From an uncultured Alphaproteobacteria bacterium (GTDB taxonomy: Bacteria; Pseudomonadota; Alphaproteobacteria; HIMB59; GCA-002718135), in assembly GCA_902587565.1 (NCBI GenBank), contig CACILT010000001.1, forward strand, positions 1 to 64,000: DNA of 64,000 bases, written 5' to 3'. A model generated the notes under the pieces. That model saw nothing but the letters and a program-made list of their open reading frames with translations, searched no databases and had not been told where the DNA came from. The translations under genes were made by a program, and so were the position numbers. Each line of letters begins with the position of its first letter. Within the stretch, counting starts at the first letter, position 1. Shown here one piece after another: positions 40,944-50,712 of this stretch.

Positions 40944-42221
40944 ATGAATAAAATGGTCAAAGGGCTTAAAGTAAGAAGAGATATACATGAAATATTATTT
41001 AGAATTTATAAATATAATATTAATGTAAATAACAGATTTGTCCAAAACATTATAAGCAAACATAAAGAAGAAGATATTAGACTTATCAATAATGTTGTTC
41101 TGAATTCAATGAGATACCAGTTTCACACCAAAAAAATAATAAATCAATATGTAAAAAAAAAAATAAAAGATGATGAAAAAATTTTATTAATAAGTTCTAT
41201 TACACAAATTGTATTTCTTGGGTTTAAAGAATATGCAGTGGTAAACTGTTCAGTTGAGATTGCAAAATATAAAAATATTTATCATGGTTTTATAAATGCT
41301 GTATTAAAAAAAATTTCGTCAGATAAAGATAAATTAATTAAAACTACATTAAATTACAATGAGCTACCTCATTGGTTTAAAATACAAACTAAAAATCTTA
41401 CTAGTAACGAAAAAAAGTTGTTTATTGATAGTTTTTTTAAAGAACCAAATCTACATTTAGTTTTTAAAAGTAAAAAAGAATTTGATAAATTTGAAGAAAA
41501 AATAATAAAGACATCAGAAAATTCTGGTTTTTTACAAAATAAGATAAAAATTGAGGAAATAGTTTCCTACAGAGAAGGAAATTGGTGGGTACAAGATTTT
41601 TCGTCTTCATTTCCGATAAGGTCAATTACAAAATTAGATAAATATAAAAAATTTTTAGACATGTGCGCAGCTCCTGGAGGGAAATCTTTTCAAATTTTAT
41701 CGAGAAATTTAAATATTACCCTAAATGATAAAAGCAAAGCTAGAATTAAATTAATGAAAAATAACCTTCGTAGGTTGAAATTTAATCCAAGGATTATAAA
41801 CAAGAATTTTGAAAATTTAGATAGTGATATTAAATTTGATTTTATTATCTTGGATGCTCCTTGTAGTTCCATTGGCACAATAAGAAAAAACCCAGAAATA
41901 TTTTTCAAATCCAAAGAACCAAAAATTACAGAATTAGTCGAAATACAAAGTAAAATGCTAAAAAAAGCCTCAGAGATGTTGGAGCTTAATGGGATAATTC
42001 TTTATATGGTTTGCTCATTTTTATATATTGAAACAGAACACCAAATTAAAGATTTTTTAGATAAAGCAAATAGCTTTAGATTAGAAAAATTTGATGTATC
42101 TCCTAAAATATTTGAGCATTCAAAATTAATAAAAAATAGTTGTATTCTTACAGTTCCAAATTATATTTTAGATAATACAGTTGACGGGTATTTTGCTGCA
42201 CTCTTGAAAAAAATAAGATGA
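40944..42221 (+). CDS. rsmB: 16S rRNA (cytosine-5)-methyltransferase RsmB/NOL1-type
   Basis: NusB-like N-terminus, FLDMCAAPGGKSFQIL, ILDAPCSSIGTIRKNPEI, MVCSF. Confidence 0.9.
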   Translation: MNKMVKGLKVRRDIHEILFRIYKYNINVNNRFVQNIISKHKEEDIRLINNVVLNSMRYQFHTKKIINQYVKKKIKDDEKILLISSITQIVFLGFKEYAVVNCSVEIAKYKNIYHGFINAVLKKISSDKDKLIKTTLNYNELPHWFKIQTKNLTSNEKKLFIDSFFKEPNLHLVFKSKKEFDKFEEKIIKTSENSGFLQNKIKIEEIVSYREGNWWVQDFSSSFPIRSITKLDKYKKFLDMCAAPGGKSFQILSRNLNITLNDKSKARIKLMKNNLRRLKFNPRIINKNFENLDSDIKFDFIILDAPCSSIGTIRKNPEIFFKSKEPKITELVEIQSKMLKKASEMLELNGIILYMVCSFLYIETEHQIKDFLDKANSFRLEKFDVSPKIFEHSKLIKNSCILTVPNYILDNTVDGYFAALLKKIR

Positions 42222-42228
42222 GAAGCTT

Positions 42229-43752
42229 ATGAGAAAACTCATTTTTGTATTTTTATTTTTGAAGTTTGTTAGATCAAATAAAAAATTAGTTTACAAAGAT
42301 TTAAATTTTAGAAATATTGATTTTACAAATTATCAGCAAATAAAGTTATTTATTTTCAAAAAAAAATTCCACTTATTAAAAAATAAGTATGTTCAAAATT
42401 TTGATTTTTTAAGTTTTACTAAAAAACTAGGTGGAAATATGGGAATTAAAATATCTAAAGAAAAAATATTTGATTGGTATAATGAAAATAAAAATAAAAT
42501 AAACTATCCATGGACAGAAGACTTGACATCAAGACGATTAATAAATCTGTTATATAATTATGAGTACATTATTTCATCGTCTAATAGTAATGAGATAAAA
42601 TATTTAGATAAAATAATTTATGTACATATACAAAGGACAGTATTTGAATTCAAACAAAAACAAATAACAGAAATCACTTCATTTGATACTTTAGGTTTTT
42701 TATTATCCTCAATTATTTTAAATAAACTTAATAGTAAAAAAGTTAAATATTTAATATTTGTGCTAAAAAATCAAGTTGATAATTTAGGTATGCATAAAAG
42801 CTATAATATTTTAGAACATTCTAAATTTATTAACAATCTAAATGAAATAAAAAATATTTTTCTATTCAATAAAATAGAAGACTTGGATGAAATTGATAAA
42901 TTGATTTTGAAAATGTCATCTATTTTAATACAATATTTTCATGATGATGGTTCAATACCTTTGTTTAATGGTGCTAATAATAACTATACAGATATTATTT
43001 ATAAAACTTTAAATAAGGAGGTATATCTAAAAACAAGAGAATTCGTTAATACTAAAAATGGAATAGCTTTTTATAGAGATAAAAATAAAAAACTTTTTTT
43101 TGATGTTGTACAGCCTAATAACGATAAAATAAGCTCAAACTTAAGCGCCGGAACACTATCAATAGAATTTAGTTGTTTAAATGAAAAGATTATTACCAAT
43201 TGTGGTGCATCTGAAAGTTATGGTAAAAATCCTGAGTATTTAAGATATAGTGCTGCTCATTCAACAATTATACTTCAAAATACTAATGTGAGCGAAATCA
43301 AAGAGGGAAATCCTCATATTAAATATCCTCAATCAGTTGTCTTTGGTAAGGAAACAAATGATAATTTTGAAATATTAGAAGCTTCACACAACGGATATAT
43401 AAATAAATTTAAGAAAATAATAAAAAGAAAACTAATTTTAGATAAAAAAGAAAATAAGATAATGGGTGAAGACTCCATAATTTCTATAAATAAACATGGT
43501 GGTGGTATTATATTTCATATTAGATTTCATCTAAATGAACAAATTGTATATAATTTTACGAATAATAAAAAAAATATAATTTTAAAAACTAAACTAAATC
43601 AAATTTGGTTATTTAAAAGTGATGTGGAGTTAATAATGGAAGATAGTATTATTGTAGACAATAATACTACCAAACCCACAAAACAAATAGTAATTAAAGG
43701 AATAATTAAAGGAAATAAACTAAGCAGAAAATGGTCATTAGAAAAAATGTAG
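42229..43752 (+). CDS. Heparinase II/III family protein
   Basis: FHDDGSIPLFNGANNNYTDI, NGIAFYRDKNKKLFFDV, RYSAAHSTIILQNTN; sits between rsmB and purH as in many Alphaproteobacteria. Confidence 0.85.
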   Translation: MRKLIFVFLFLKFVRSNKKLVYKDLNFRNIDFTNYQQIKLFIFKKKFHLLKNKYVQNFDFLSFTKKLGGNMGIKISKEKIFDWYNENKNKINYPWTEDLTSRRLINLLYNYEYIISSSNSNEIKYLDKIIYVHIQRTVFEFKQKQITEITSFDTLGFLLSSIILNKLNSKKVKYLIFVLKNQVDNLGMHKSYNILEHSKFINNLNEIKNIFLFNKIEDLDEIDKLILKMSSILIQYFHDDGSIPLFNGANNNYTDIIYKTLNKEVYLKTREFVNTKNGIAFYRDKNKKLFFDVVQPNNDKISSNLSAGTLSIEFSCLNEKIITNCGASESYGKNPEYLRYSAAHSTIILQNTNVSEIKEGNPHIKYPQSVVFGKETNDNFEILEASHNGYINKFKKIIKRKLILDKKENKIMGEDSIISINKHGGGIIFHIRFHLNEQIVYNFTNNKKNIILKTKLNQIWLFKSDVELIMEDSIIVDNNTTKPTKQIVIKGIIKGNKLSRKWSLEKM

Positions 43753-44336
43753 AAAATAAATATGCTCTAATATCAGTTTACGATAAAACAAATATAAATT
43801 TCTTATGCAAAAATCTCACCAAAAATAATTTTTCATTAATTTCTACAGGTTCAACAGGGTCTAAAATTAGAAAACTGGGTTACAAATGTATTGATATATC
43901 AAAGATTACTGGTTTTAAAGAAATGTTTGACGGAAGAGTCAAGACTTTAAATCCAAAAATATACAGTTCTATATTATTTATTAGAAATAATTTGTCTCAT
44001 AAAAAACAGTTTCAATCTTTGAAAGTACCTAGAATTGATATAGTAATTGTTAATTTGTATCCTTTTAAAAAATTTTCTAAATTATCTAACATCGATAAGG
44101 TTATAGAAATGATAGATATTGGTGGTCCAAGTTTAATAAGGGCAGCTAGTAAAAATTATAAATTTGTAACTACAATTATAAACACCAAAGATTATTCTAA
44201 ATTAATAAAAAATATTGAAAAAAATAAGGGCGAAACAGATATTCAGTTTAGAAAACAAATGGCTAGAAAAACATTCTATATGACTTCGATGTACGATAAA
44301 AATATATTTGATTGGTTCAATGCAAAGAACAAATAA
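43731..44336 (+). CDS. purH: PurH N-terminal part (IMP cyclohydrolase/MGS-like domain)
   Basis: YALISVYDKTNINFLCKNL, LISTGSTGSKIRKLG, TGFKEMFDGRVKTLNPKIY, DIGGPSLIRAASKNYKFVT; ends at the domain boundary. Confidence 0.88.
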   Translation: MVIRKNVENKYALISVYDKTNINFLCKNLTKNNFSLISTGSTGSKIRKLGYKCIDISKITGFKEMFDGRVKTLNPKIYSSILFIRNNLSHKKQFQSLKVPRIDIVIVNLYPFKKFSKLSNIDKVIEMIDIGGPSLIRAASKNYKFVTTIINTKDYSKLIKNIEKNKGETDIQFRKQMARKTFYMTSMYDKNIFDWFNAKNK

Positions 44337-45237
44337 AAAAATAAAACTTAGATATGGAGAAAACCCAAATCAGGAATCTTATCTGGAGATTTTTTCATCA
44401 AAATCAATTTTTGATTATCAAATAAGTGGAAAGAAAATAAGCTATAATAATATAATTGATATAGATAGTGGTTTAAAATGTTTAAGTGAGTTTAGTGAAC
44501 CAACTTGTATAATAATTAAACATACCAATCCATGCGGTGTAGCATCTTCAAAGAATATAACTCAAGCATTCAAAAAGTCATATATCAGTGATTCTAAAAG
44601 TGCTTTTGGGGGTATAGTTTTAATGAACAGAAACATTAATGTTAATTTAGCGAGAATTTTAATAAAAAATTTTTTCGAAGTTATTGTTGCTCCAAACTTT
44701 GACTTGAAAGCGATTGATATACTTAAAGAAAAGAAAAGATTAATTCTATTAAAATTAAGTGTATCTAAAGATTTGATAATAGAAAACAGATCTACAATAT
44801 TTGGTAATTTGTATCAGAAAAGAGATTTAAGTAAAATTAATAAAAATTTTATTAGACTAATATCAGAGAGAAAAGCTTCCAAAAAAGAGATAGATGATTT
44901 AATTTTTTCAATAAAAGTAGCTAAGCACTTAAAATCTAATGCAGTAGTCCTTTCCAAAAATAAACAAACCATTGGGCTAGGACACGGACAAACAAATAGG
45001 GTTGATGCTTTAAAATTTGCGTTGAAGAATATGAAAAATAATTTTAATTTTAGAAAATTTGTCTGTGCATCAGATGGTTTTTTCCCTTTTACAGACAGTA
45101 TAAATTTATTAAAAAGAAATGGATGTGCAACACTTGCACAACCTGCAGGCTCAATAAATGATAATAAAGTATTAAGTTTTGCTTTGAAAAATAATATATC
45201 GCTGTATTATATTAAAAATAGATTATTCAAACATTGA
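44320..45237 (+). CDS. purH: PurH C-terminal part (AICAR formyltransferase domain), separate frame
   Basis: KLRYGENPNQESYLEI, IIKHTNPCGVASS, SAFGGIVLMN, SDGFFPFTDSINLL; ATG 44320 (ORF track extends to TTG 44308). Confidence 0.88.
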   Translation: MQRTNKKIKLRYGENPNQESYLEIFSSKSIFDYQISGKKISYNNIIDIDSGLKCLSEFSEPTCIIIKHTNPCGVASSKNITQAFKKSYISDSKSAFGGIVLMNRNINVNLARILIKNFFEVIVAPNFDLKAIDILKEKKRLILLKLSVSKDLIIENRSTIFGNLYQKRDLSKINKNFIRLISERKASKKEIDDLIFSIKVAKHLKSNAVVLSKNKQTIGLGHGQTNRVDALKFALKNMKNNFNFRKFVCASDGFFPFTDSINLLKRNGCATLAQPAGSINDNKVLSFALKNNISLYYIKNRLFKH

Positions 45238-45460
45238 AAAATAAAGCTTTACCTATTTATATAAAAAAATTAATAAATGAATATCCTAAGATAACTTCTG
45301 GTAGAAAAAACTTTTATAATCACCATCTTAGGATTTTTAAGACTATAAATCTTGTACAAAAATACTTTAAAATTAAAAAAGTTAAATAGAAATATAATTA
45401 TTTTGCTTAAACTTTTTTTACCTGTTTACTGATCAATAATATAAATGTATCATTTAATAA

Positions 45461-46063
45461 ATGATTAAACCTAATTTATTTTTTCCAACACCTGTTTGGG
45501 CTCTGCAAATGGACAACTATAAAAATATTAATGAGGAAATGTATACTTATATTAAAGAACTGCAAAACAAAGATCAAATTGGTATAAGTAAAAGTAATTT
45601 AAAAGGGTGGCACTCTAAAGATTTTAATCTTAATGAAAAACAACCTCAAGATTTTATTTCTTTTATATACTCTTCCATTGAACAAGTTATGCATGACATG
45701 AATTGGGATAAACTAAAGCAAATAACCAAAATTAATAATATGTGGGCAATTATCAATACAGGGGGGTCAGCAAACCTAAGACACCAACATGGAAATAGCA
45801 CAATAAGTGGAGCTTACTATATTAGAGCACCTGAAAATGCTGGTGATATTATTTTTTATGATCCTAGACCAGCACCGATATATTCCCATCCTAACGCATT
45901 ATCGCCAAATTCCTTAAATGCACAAGTAAATGGTATTAGTCCAAAGGAAGGAGCCTTGATTTTATTCCCAAGCTACCTTGATCACTCAGTTAATGAAAAT
46001 AAGTCTAATGAGGAAAGAATTGTTATAAGTTTTAATATTAGGGTACAAACAAAACAATCATGA
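45461..46063 (+). CDS. Putative 2OG-Fe(II) oxygenase (TIGR02466-like)
   Basis: LRHQHGNSTISGAYYIRAPENAGDIIFYDPRP and GALILFPSYLDHSVNEN...RIVISFNI. Confidence 0.8.
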   Translation: MIKPNLFFPTPVWALQMDNYKNINEEMYTYIKELQNKDQIGISKSNLKGWHSKDFNLNEKQPQDFISFIYSSIEQVMHDMNWDKLKQITKINNMWAIINTGGSANLRHQHGNSTISGAYYIRAPENAGDIIFYDPRPAPIYSHPNALSPNSLNAQVNGISPKEGALILFPSYLDHSVNENKSNEERIVISFNIRVQTKQS

Positions 46064-46116
46064 TTTTTTTTTAAAAATCAATAGATGGTTGTTATTAAAT
46101 TTAAACTAAAAATACT

Positions 46117-46800
46117 ATGAAAGTTATTAACTTATTCCCACTTACAATTTGCGAAAGTAAAATTGAAATTGATGAAACGGAAAGAAATATATTAGTTTCA
46201 GAAATAAAAAAAATGAGAAATGAAGAAACTTCAAATAAAAAAACTACGTATGCTTGGACCGGAGATAATAAAGGTCATGAATTTTTATTCTCAAATAATC
46301 TATTTAAAAATTTAGCTAATAAAATTTCTTATGAAATTATTAAGTATCTTAAAGTGTTGGAAATTAATACTGATCTTCTTGATATTTATTATCAAAGATC
46401 TTGGGCAACTTTTACAGAAGATGACCAACAAATAAACTTTCATACGCATTCTCAATCAAATATTAGCTTTGCATATTATTTGATGAAGCCAGAGAGCTCA
46501 GGAGGAATTATTTTTAAATCTAATGAATTGCAAAATGAAATTGCAAAAAATATATTCACAAGCACTAAGATTGAAAAATCCTTGATTAATCAGCCAAATA
46601 TTTATAATTCTGATAAATCTATGTTTGACCCAATTCAAGATTCAATTTTTATTTTTCCATCGAAAACTCCTCATGCTACACTACCAAACAAGTCTGGTTT
46701 TCCAAGAATTTCAATTTCAGGTGATATAACAATTATGTTAAAGAATAGTAAAGGGTTTGAACACTTAATGCCAAATTTTAAAAATTGGTCAAAATTTTAA
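46117..46800 (+). CDS. Second putative 2OG-Fe(II) oxygenase-like protein
   Basis: INFHTHSQSNISFAYYLMKPESSGGIIF and DSIFIFPSKTPHATLPNKSGFPRISISGDI. Confidence 0.65.
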   Translation: MKVINLFPLTICESKIEIDETERNILVSEIKKMRNEETSNKKTTYAWTGDNKGHEFLFSNNLFKNLANKISYEIIKYLKVLEINTDLLDIYYQRSWATFTEDDQQINFHTHSQSNISFAYYLMKPESSGGIIFKSNELQNEIAKNIFTSTKIEKSLINQPNIYNSDKSMFDPIQDSIFIFPSKTPHATLPNKSGFPRISISGDITIMLKNSKGFEHLMPNFKNWSKF

Positions 46801-46942
46801 ACTCAATTAATATATTTATATTTATTGAGATTTGATCTCGGTTTATTCTCAAGTAATACCTATAAGTTATAATAAAAATAATTGAAAACGAATAATCTCA
46901 AAACTAGATATTTAACTTATTAGTAAATAGTAATTTTAAAAA

Positions 46943-47035
46943 TTACCAACCAATATTCCAAGCTGCACCTAAATTACATCCTGTTAAGATTATTGGCATT
47001 AATATAATAATTATATAAGATATTTTATTTTTCAT
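46943..47035 (-). CDS. Possible 30-aa lipoprotein, not in ORF track
   Basis: MKNKISYIIIILMPIILTGCNLGAAWNIGW: Lys-containing N-region, hydrophobic core, LTGC lipobox; no clear SD. Confidence 0.4.
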   Translation of the reverse strand: MKNKISYIIIILMPIILTGCNLGAAWNIGW

Positions 47036-47165
47036 ATATTTAGTTTACATTTTTACTTTGTTTTTTCAATAATACAATAATCAATAAAAATTTAAATTTT
47101 GACTTTAAAAGATAATTTTTACATTCTTAGAATTTTTTAACTTCAAAATTAATTTAAAATACTTC

Positions 47166-47687
47166 TCATTGTATAGATTTACACAAAACTATAAAGTTAT
47201 CAGACGTTACTTTTAAATATTCTATGTGAAATCTTTCACAAAGTTTGGGTAACCACCATCTAGCAGGTTTTTGAATTAAATGAGCATTTCTTCCATCACT
47301 TAATTTTTTTTGTGCTGGCGAAGTAGCTATAGAAAAATAGCATAACTTAAGTGTAATACTTTTAATTTCGTCCAAGACAACTTCAAGAAACTCATCTTCA
47401 ATGTGCTCCATAACATCTATACAACAAACTAAATCTGCTGCTACAGGCTCTCCGTATTCTGGAAAAGCAGGATCATAAGCAAAATAATTAAACTCGGTAA
47501 AACCTGAATTTAACAAGCCTTTTTGTAGATTCTTTTTACCAGCACCATAATCACTAAGTGTTTTTAATTTTGTATTTATCAGTAAGTTTTTAATAGTCGT
47601 TACGTGCTGAAGAGATGCGGTTCCATAATTAATATTTGTATGTAAACGTTTTTGCTCTTCAAGATAATTTTCAGAGATTTTATCCAT
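47166..47687 (-). CDS. Class I SAM-dependent methyltransferase-like protein
   Basis: LSDYGAGKKNLQKGLLNSGFTEFNYFAYDPAFPEYGEP...DLVCCIDVMEHIEDEFLEVVLDEI. Confidence 0.7.
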   Translation of the reverse strand: MDKISENYLEEQKRLHTNINYGTASLQHVTTIKNLLINTKLKTLSDYGAGKKNLQKGLLNSGFTEFNYFAYDPAFPEYGEPVAADLVCCIDVMEHIEDEFLEVVLDEIKSITLKLCYFSIATSPAQKKLSDGRNAHLIQKPARWWLPKLCERFHIEYLKVTSDNFIVLCKSIQ

Positions 47688-47811
47688 AATCTATATTAGC
47701 ATTAATCAACTTAAAATTAAGTAAAATACATTTTTATTTAAATTTACAAACTTATAATTAAGTGGTGAGAAAATATAAAAGAGATATATTAATATTTTAG
47801 GGAGTTTTATT

Positions 47812-47885
47812 GGAGCGGGCGAAGGGATTCGAACCCTCGACTTCAACCTTGGCAAGGTTGCGCTCTACCCCTGAGCTACGCCCGC
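47812..47885 (-). tRNA. tRNA-Gly (GCC anticodon), CCA encoded
   Basis: Reverse complement GCGGGCGTAGCTCAGGGGTAGAGCGCAACCTTGCCAAGGTTGAAGTCGAGGGTTCGAATCCCTTCGCCCGCTCCA folds as cloverleaf with GGTTCGAATCC T-arm. Confidence 0.97.
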
Positions 47886-47939
47886 TTAAATTACACAATT
47901 ACCACTTTAAGTTTATAAGTCAATGTTTGAGAAAATGAT

Positions 47940-48758
47940 TTATTTAAATCTTCTTCTATAAACAACATCAACTAGTAACATATGGGGAAGAGTCAATGCA
48001 GCAAGGCCAATAAAAATTACTTTTAATATTGACTCATATAACGAGAAATTTTGAACTAGGTAGTAAATAATTCCTAAACCACCAAACCAAGAGATTACTG
48101 TAAAAACTGTCGTTGAATAAATAACAAATTTTTTATTTTTTAAATTTGAATAAATATTTTTAATCAAATGTTTTAAATGTTTATAAGTATGGAAAAAACA
48201 AAAATATATTGCAAAACTTAGCAGTGGATCAAAGAAATAAAAAATTAATAATAGAAATAAAATTTCAATAACTCCTCTTCTTAATTTAATTTCAAAGAAA
48301 GATAAGTATATAAAATATATTATTGACAGTAGAGTTAAAAAATATGGAATGAAAAAATATTTTTGAATTAAATAAATTTTATCATTAGTAAGATATTCAA
48401 ATATCAAAAAAGATTGATTTTCATTAAAAAATATAATTCCAAAAATAATAGTCATTCCATATGTGAAGCTTACTGAATACTTGTATTTATTAATTCTAAA
48501 GTTTGTCCAATCACATAATCCAAAATGAATAATAGTCATTATTATAAAAATAGTTAATGCTAAAATAGGAAAGTATAACCAAAATAAAATTACTAATAGA
48601 AATAGAACGATGTAGTAAAACAGAAAAAGTATAAATTGAATTTTCTTATTAAATCCTACCAATGCGGCAACCGCACCATCAAATGAACCATGAGGAAGCC
48701 CAATGAAAAAGATTAATAAAAAAGAAATAATATTTAAGATTGTAAGATCAACCATCAT
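47940..48758 (-). CDS. blh: Brp/Blh family beta-carotene 15,15'-dioxygenase (retinal-forming)
   Basis: GLPHGSFDGAVA, IIHFGLCDW, CFFHTYKHLKHL, LTLPHMLLVDVVY conserved His motifs; in crt cluster. Confidence 0.9.
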   Translation of the reverse strand: MMVDLTILNIISFLLIFFIGLPHGSFDGAVAALVGFNKKIQFILFLFYYIVLFLLVILFWLYFPILALTIFIIMTIIHFGLCDWTNFRINKYKYSVSFTYGMTIIFGIIFFNENQSFLIFEYLTNDKIYLIQKYFFIPYFLTLLSIIYFIYLSFFEIKLRRGVIEILFLLLIFYFFDPLLSFAIYFCFFHTYKHLKHLIKNIYSNLKNKKFVIYSTTVFTVISWFGGLGIIYYLVQNFSLYESILKVIFIGLAALTLPHMLLVDVVYRRRFK

Positions 48759-48759
48759 C

Positions 48760-49842
48760 TTACTTAAATAGTTCTTTTAAAAATGGTAGCTTAGGCATAC
48801 TTTTAATGATCTTAAATTTAGTTAATAAATTAGAGTCTCCCATCATAAAACTTTGAAACTCATTTCCATTTAGATTAGAGGCAAGTTTGATAAAGGACTG
48901 TCCATATTCATTATTATTTTTCAAATAATTAATAAAGATTTTATCCATTTTTCTCTCTAAAAATTTATGAATATTTACAGAATTTTTCTTAGAGTATTTT
49001 AATAATTGAATTTGTTTTATTAGAAATGAAAAAGCATATCCAGTTGAAGGTTTACACGCACCCCCTCTAATGCCAATGTTAAGAACGTTAGGATTTGATG
49101 GATTTTTTTCTTCTGCCATGAACATGGGTATTATACCCTTTTCTTCACTATTCTCTCTAAAATCAATAATATTTTTTTGGTTTAGATATTTATATATTTT
49201 TTCTCTATACCAAGAGTTTTTAAAAACATCTTTTGAAAATACCGTAGACTCAACAAGAGCTTTGTTATGACTAAATGGTAAAATATACATAAAATGTAAA
49301 AGGTTTTTTTCACCAGTAAAATACATTAAAGTTAATTCATTTTTGTTAAAAGTATTATCTGCTGTAGTAATATTAATTCCATAGAAATGTTGGAGTAACT
49401 CACCTTTTTTTTCTTTAGTAGATCTTGAGTCATATATTTTCTCAGCATAATATTCTCGGTTGTCATCTGTAATTAATTTAAAATAATTTTTTACAGGAAA
49501 ATATTTAGCAACTTTTTTATTTTTAATTTCTAATTTATTTTTTGTATTTAAACAGAAGTTTTTCCACGTTTTAAAACTAATTACACAATAAGGATTATTA
49601 CTACAAGTATGTATTATATTAATATTTTTATTTCCAATGGTCCATTGATACCATTTTTTTTCAATAATATTTTCAAATGGTTTCATCCAATCTGTTAACC
49701 AAAAACCAAAATAATTATTTCTTTTATTTATATCTTCATTTTCAAATGCAATAACTTCTTTAGAACTATCCCCGTAAAGAATTTTATTTACTGCTAAACC
49801 ACTAGGACCTAACCCAATTATAGCAGCTTTATAAATTTTCAT
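48760..49842 (-). CDS. crtY: Lycopene beta-cyclase (CrtY type)
   Basis: AAIIGLGPSGLAVNKIL FAD motif, NYFGFWLTDW, YILPFSHNKALVESTVFS, GIRGGACKPSTGYAFSFL. Confidence 0.92.
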   Translation of the reverse strand: MKIYKAAIIGLGPSGLAVNKILYGDSSKEVIAFENEDINKRNNYFGFWLTDWMKPFENIIEKKWYQWTIGNKNINIIHTCSNNPYCVISFKTWKNFCLNTKNKLEIKNKKVAKYFPVKNYFKLITDDNREYYAEKIYDSRSTKEKKGELLQHFYGINITTADNTFNKNELTLMYFTGEKNLLHFMYILPFSHNKALVESTVFSKDVFKNSWYREKIYKYLNQKNIIDFRENSEEKGIIPMFMAEEKNPSNPNVLNIGIRGGACKPSTGYAFSFLIKQIQLLKYSKKNSVNIHKFLERKMDKIFINYLKNNNEYGQSFIKLASNLNGNEFQSFMMGDSNLLTKFKIIKSMPKLPFLKELFK

Positions 49843-50710
49843 TTGGAAAACTTTCTCTTATTTTTTGGTACTTATAATTCATTAAAGGAATAAAAATAAA
49901 AAGGATAAGTGATTTTATTGTAATAATAAATTTTTCAAACGAGTTTAAATAAATCCTTTCTCTAGAATATTTTTTTTTATTAGATTTTATCTTAGTGCCA
50001 ATACCTTTATAAACATTAGCTGCAATAAATATGCCTAATCTAGAAGAAAGAGGGATATATTTTAAACCAGCAAAACCATTTATATAAAACTTTTCTGATA
50101 GATTTATTACCATATGAATTGCTTCTGATATTTTCTCATCATTTTCTTCACTAAATTCATTAAGTTTATTTAGATTTTTTAGTGATATATTAGGTATCCA
50201 ATTTGCTGGTAAATATATTCTTTTCATTTTTGAATCTTCGTAAACATCACGTGCTATATTTGTAAGCTGCATACCAATACCCAGATCAATTGCAGATTTA
50301 GCTGCCTGTTCATTTTGTACTCCGATAATTTTAGACATCATTAATCCAACTGTGCCAGCGACGTGATAAGAATATTTTATAAGCTCTTCCTTGTTTTGAA
50401 TTCTAATTTCTTGTTGATCTAAGATTAACCCTTCTATTAGATCGATAAAAATTAAGTTATTAATTTTATTTTTTTGAAAAAAAATATTTACTTTATTATT
50501 TTTATTTTTTTTTATTTCTTCAATTGTATCTTTAAGATAGTCGGTTTGATCCACGCTATACTTATCAGCAATATCATCAAAATATCTACAAATTGAATAA
50601 AGAATGCCTGCTTTTTTTTTTGAGCTTTGTGTTAAAAAAAAACTTGCCCAATAAAAACTTTTACCCTCTCTTTTAAGATCTGTTGAGGAATTAAGCTCTA
50701 GATCAATCAT
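49829..50710 (-). CDS. crtB: Phytoene synthase
   Basis: SICRYFDDIADKY first Asp motif, GIGMQLTNIARDVYEDSKMKRIYLP second Asp motif. Confidence 0.95.
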   Translation of the reverse strand: MIDLELNSSTDLKREGKSFYWASFFLTQSSKKKAGILYSICRYFDDIADKYSVDQTDYLKDTIEEIKKNKNNKVNIFFQKNKINNLIFIDLIEGLILDQQEIRIQNKEELIKYSYHVAGTVGLMMSKIIGVQNEQAAKSAIDLGIGMQLTNIARDVYEDSKMKRIYLPANWIPNISLKNLNKLNEFSEENDEKISEAIHMVINLSEKFYINGFAGLKYIPLSSRLGIFIAANVYKGIGTKIKSNKKKYSRERIYLNSFEKFIITIKSLILFIFIPLMNYKYQKIRESFPNENL

Positions 50711-50712
50711 TG

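Noticed and set aside
45234-45389. 51-codon TTG-start reading frame after purH (LKNKALPIYIKKLINEYPKITSGRKNFYNHHLRIFKTINLVQKYFKIKKVK)
   Set aside because: No SD, no recognisable family, TTG start; could be chance in AT-rich DNA. Worth a conservation check only
46061-46080. TGATTTTT-tttt-AAAAATCA hairpin after the first oxygenase gene
   Set aside because: A/T-only stem of low stability, readily explained by base composition; not called a terminator
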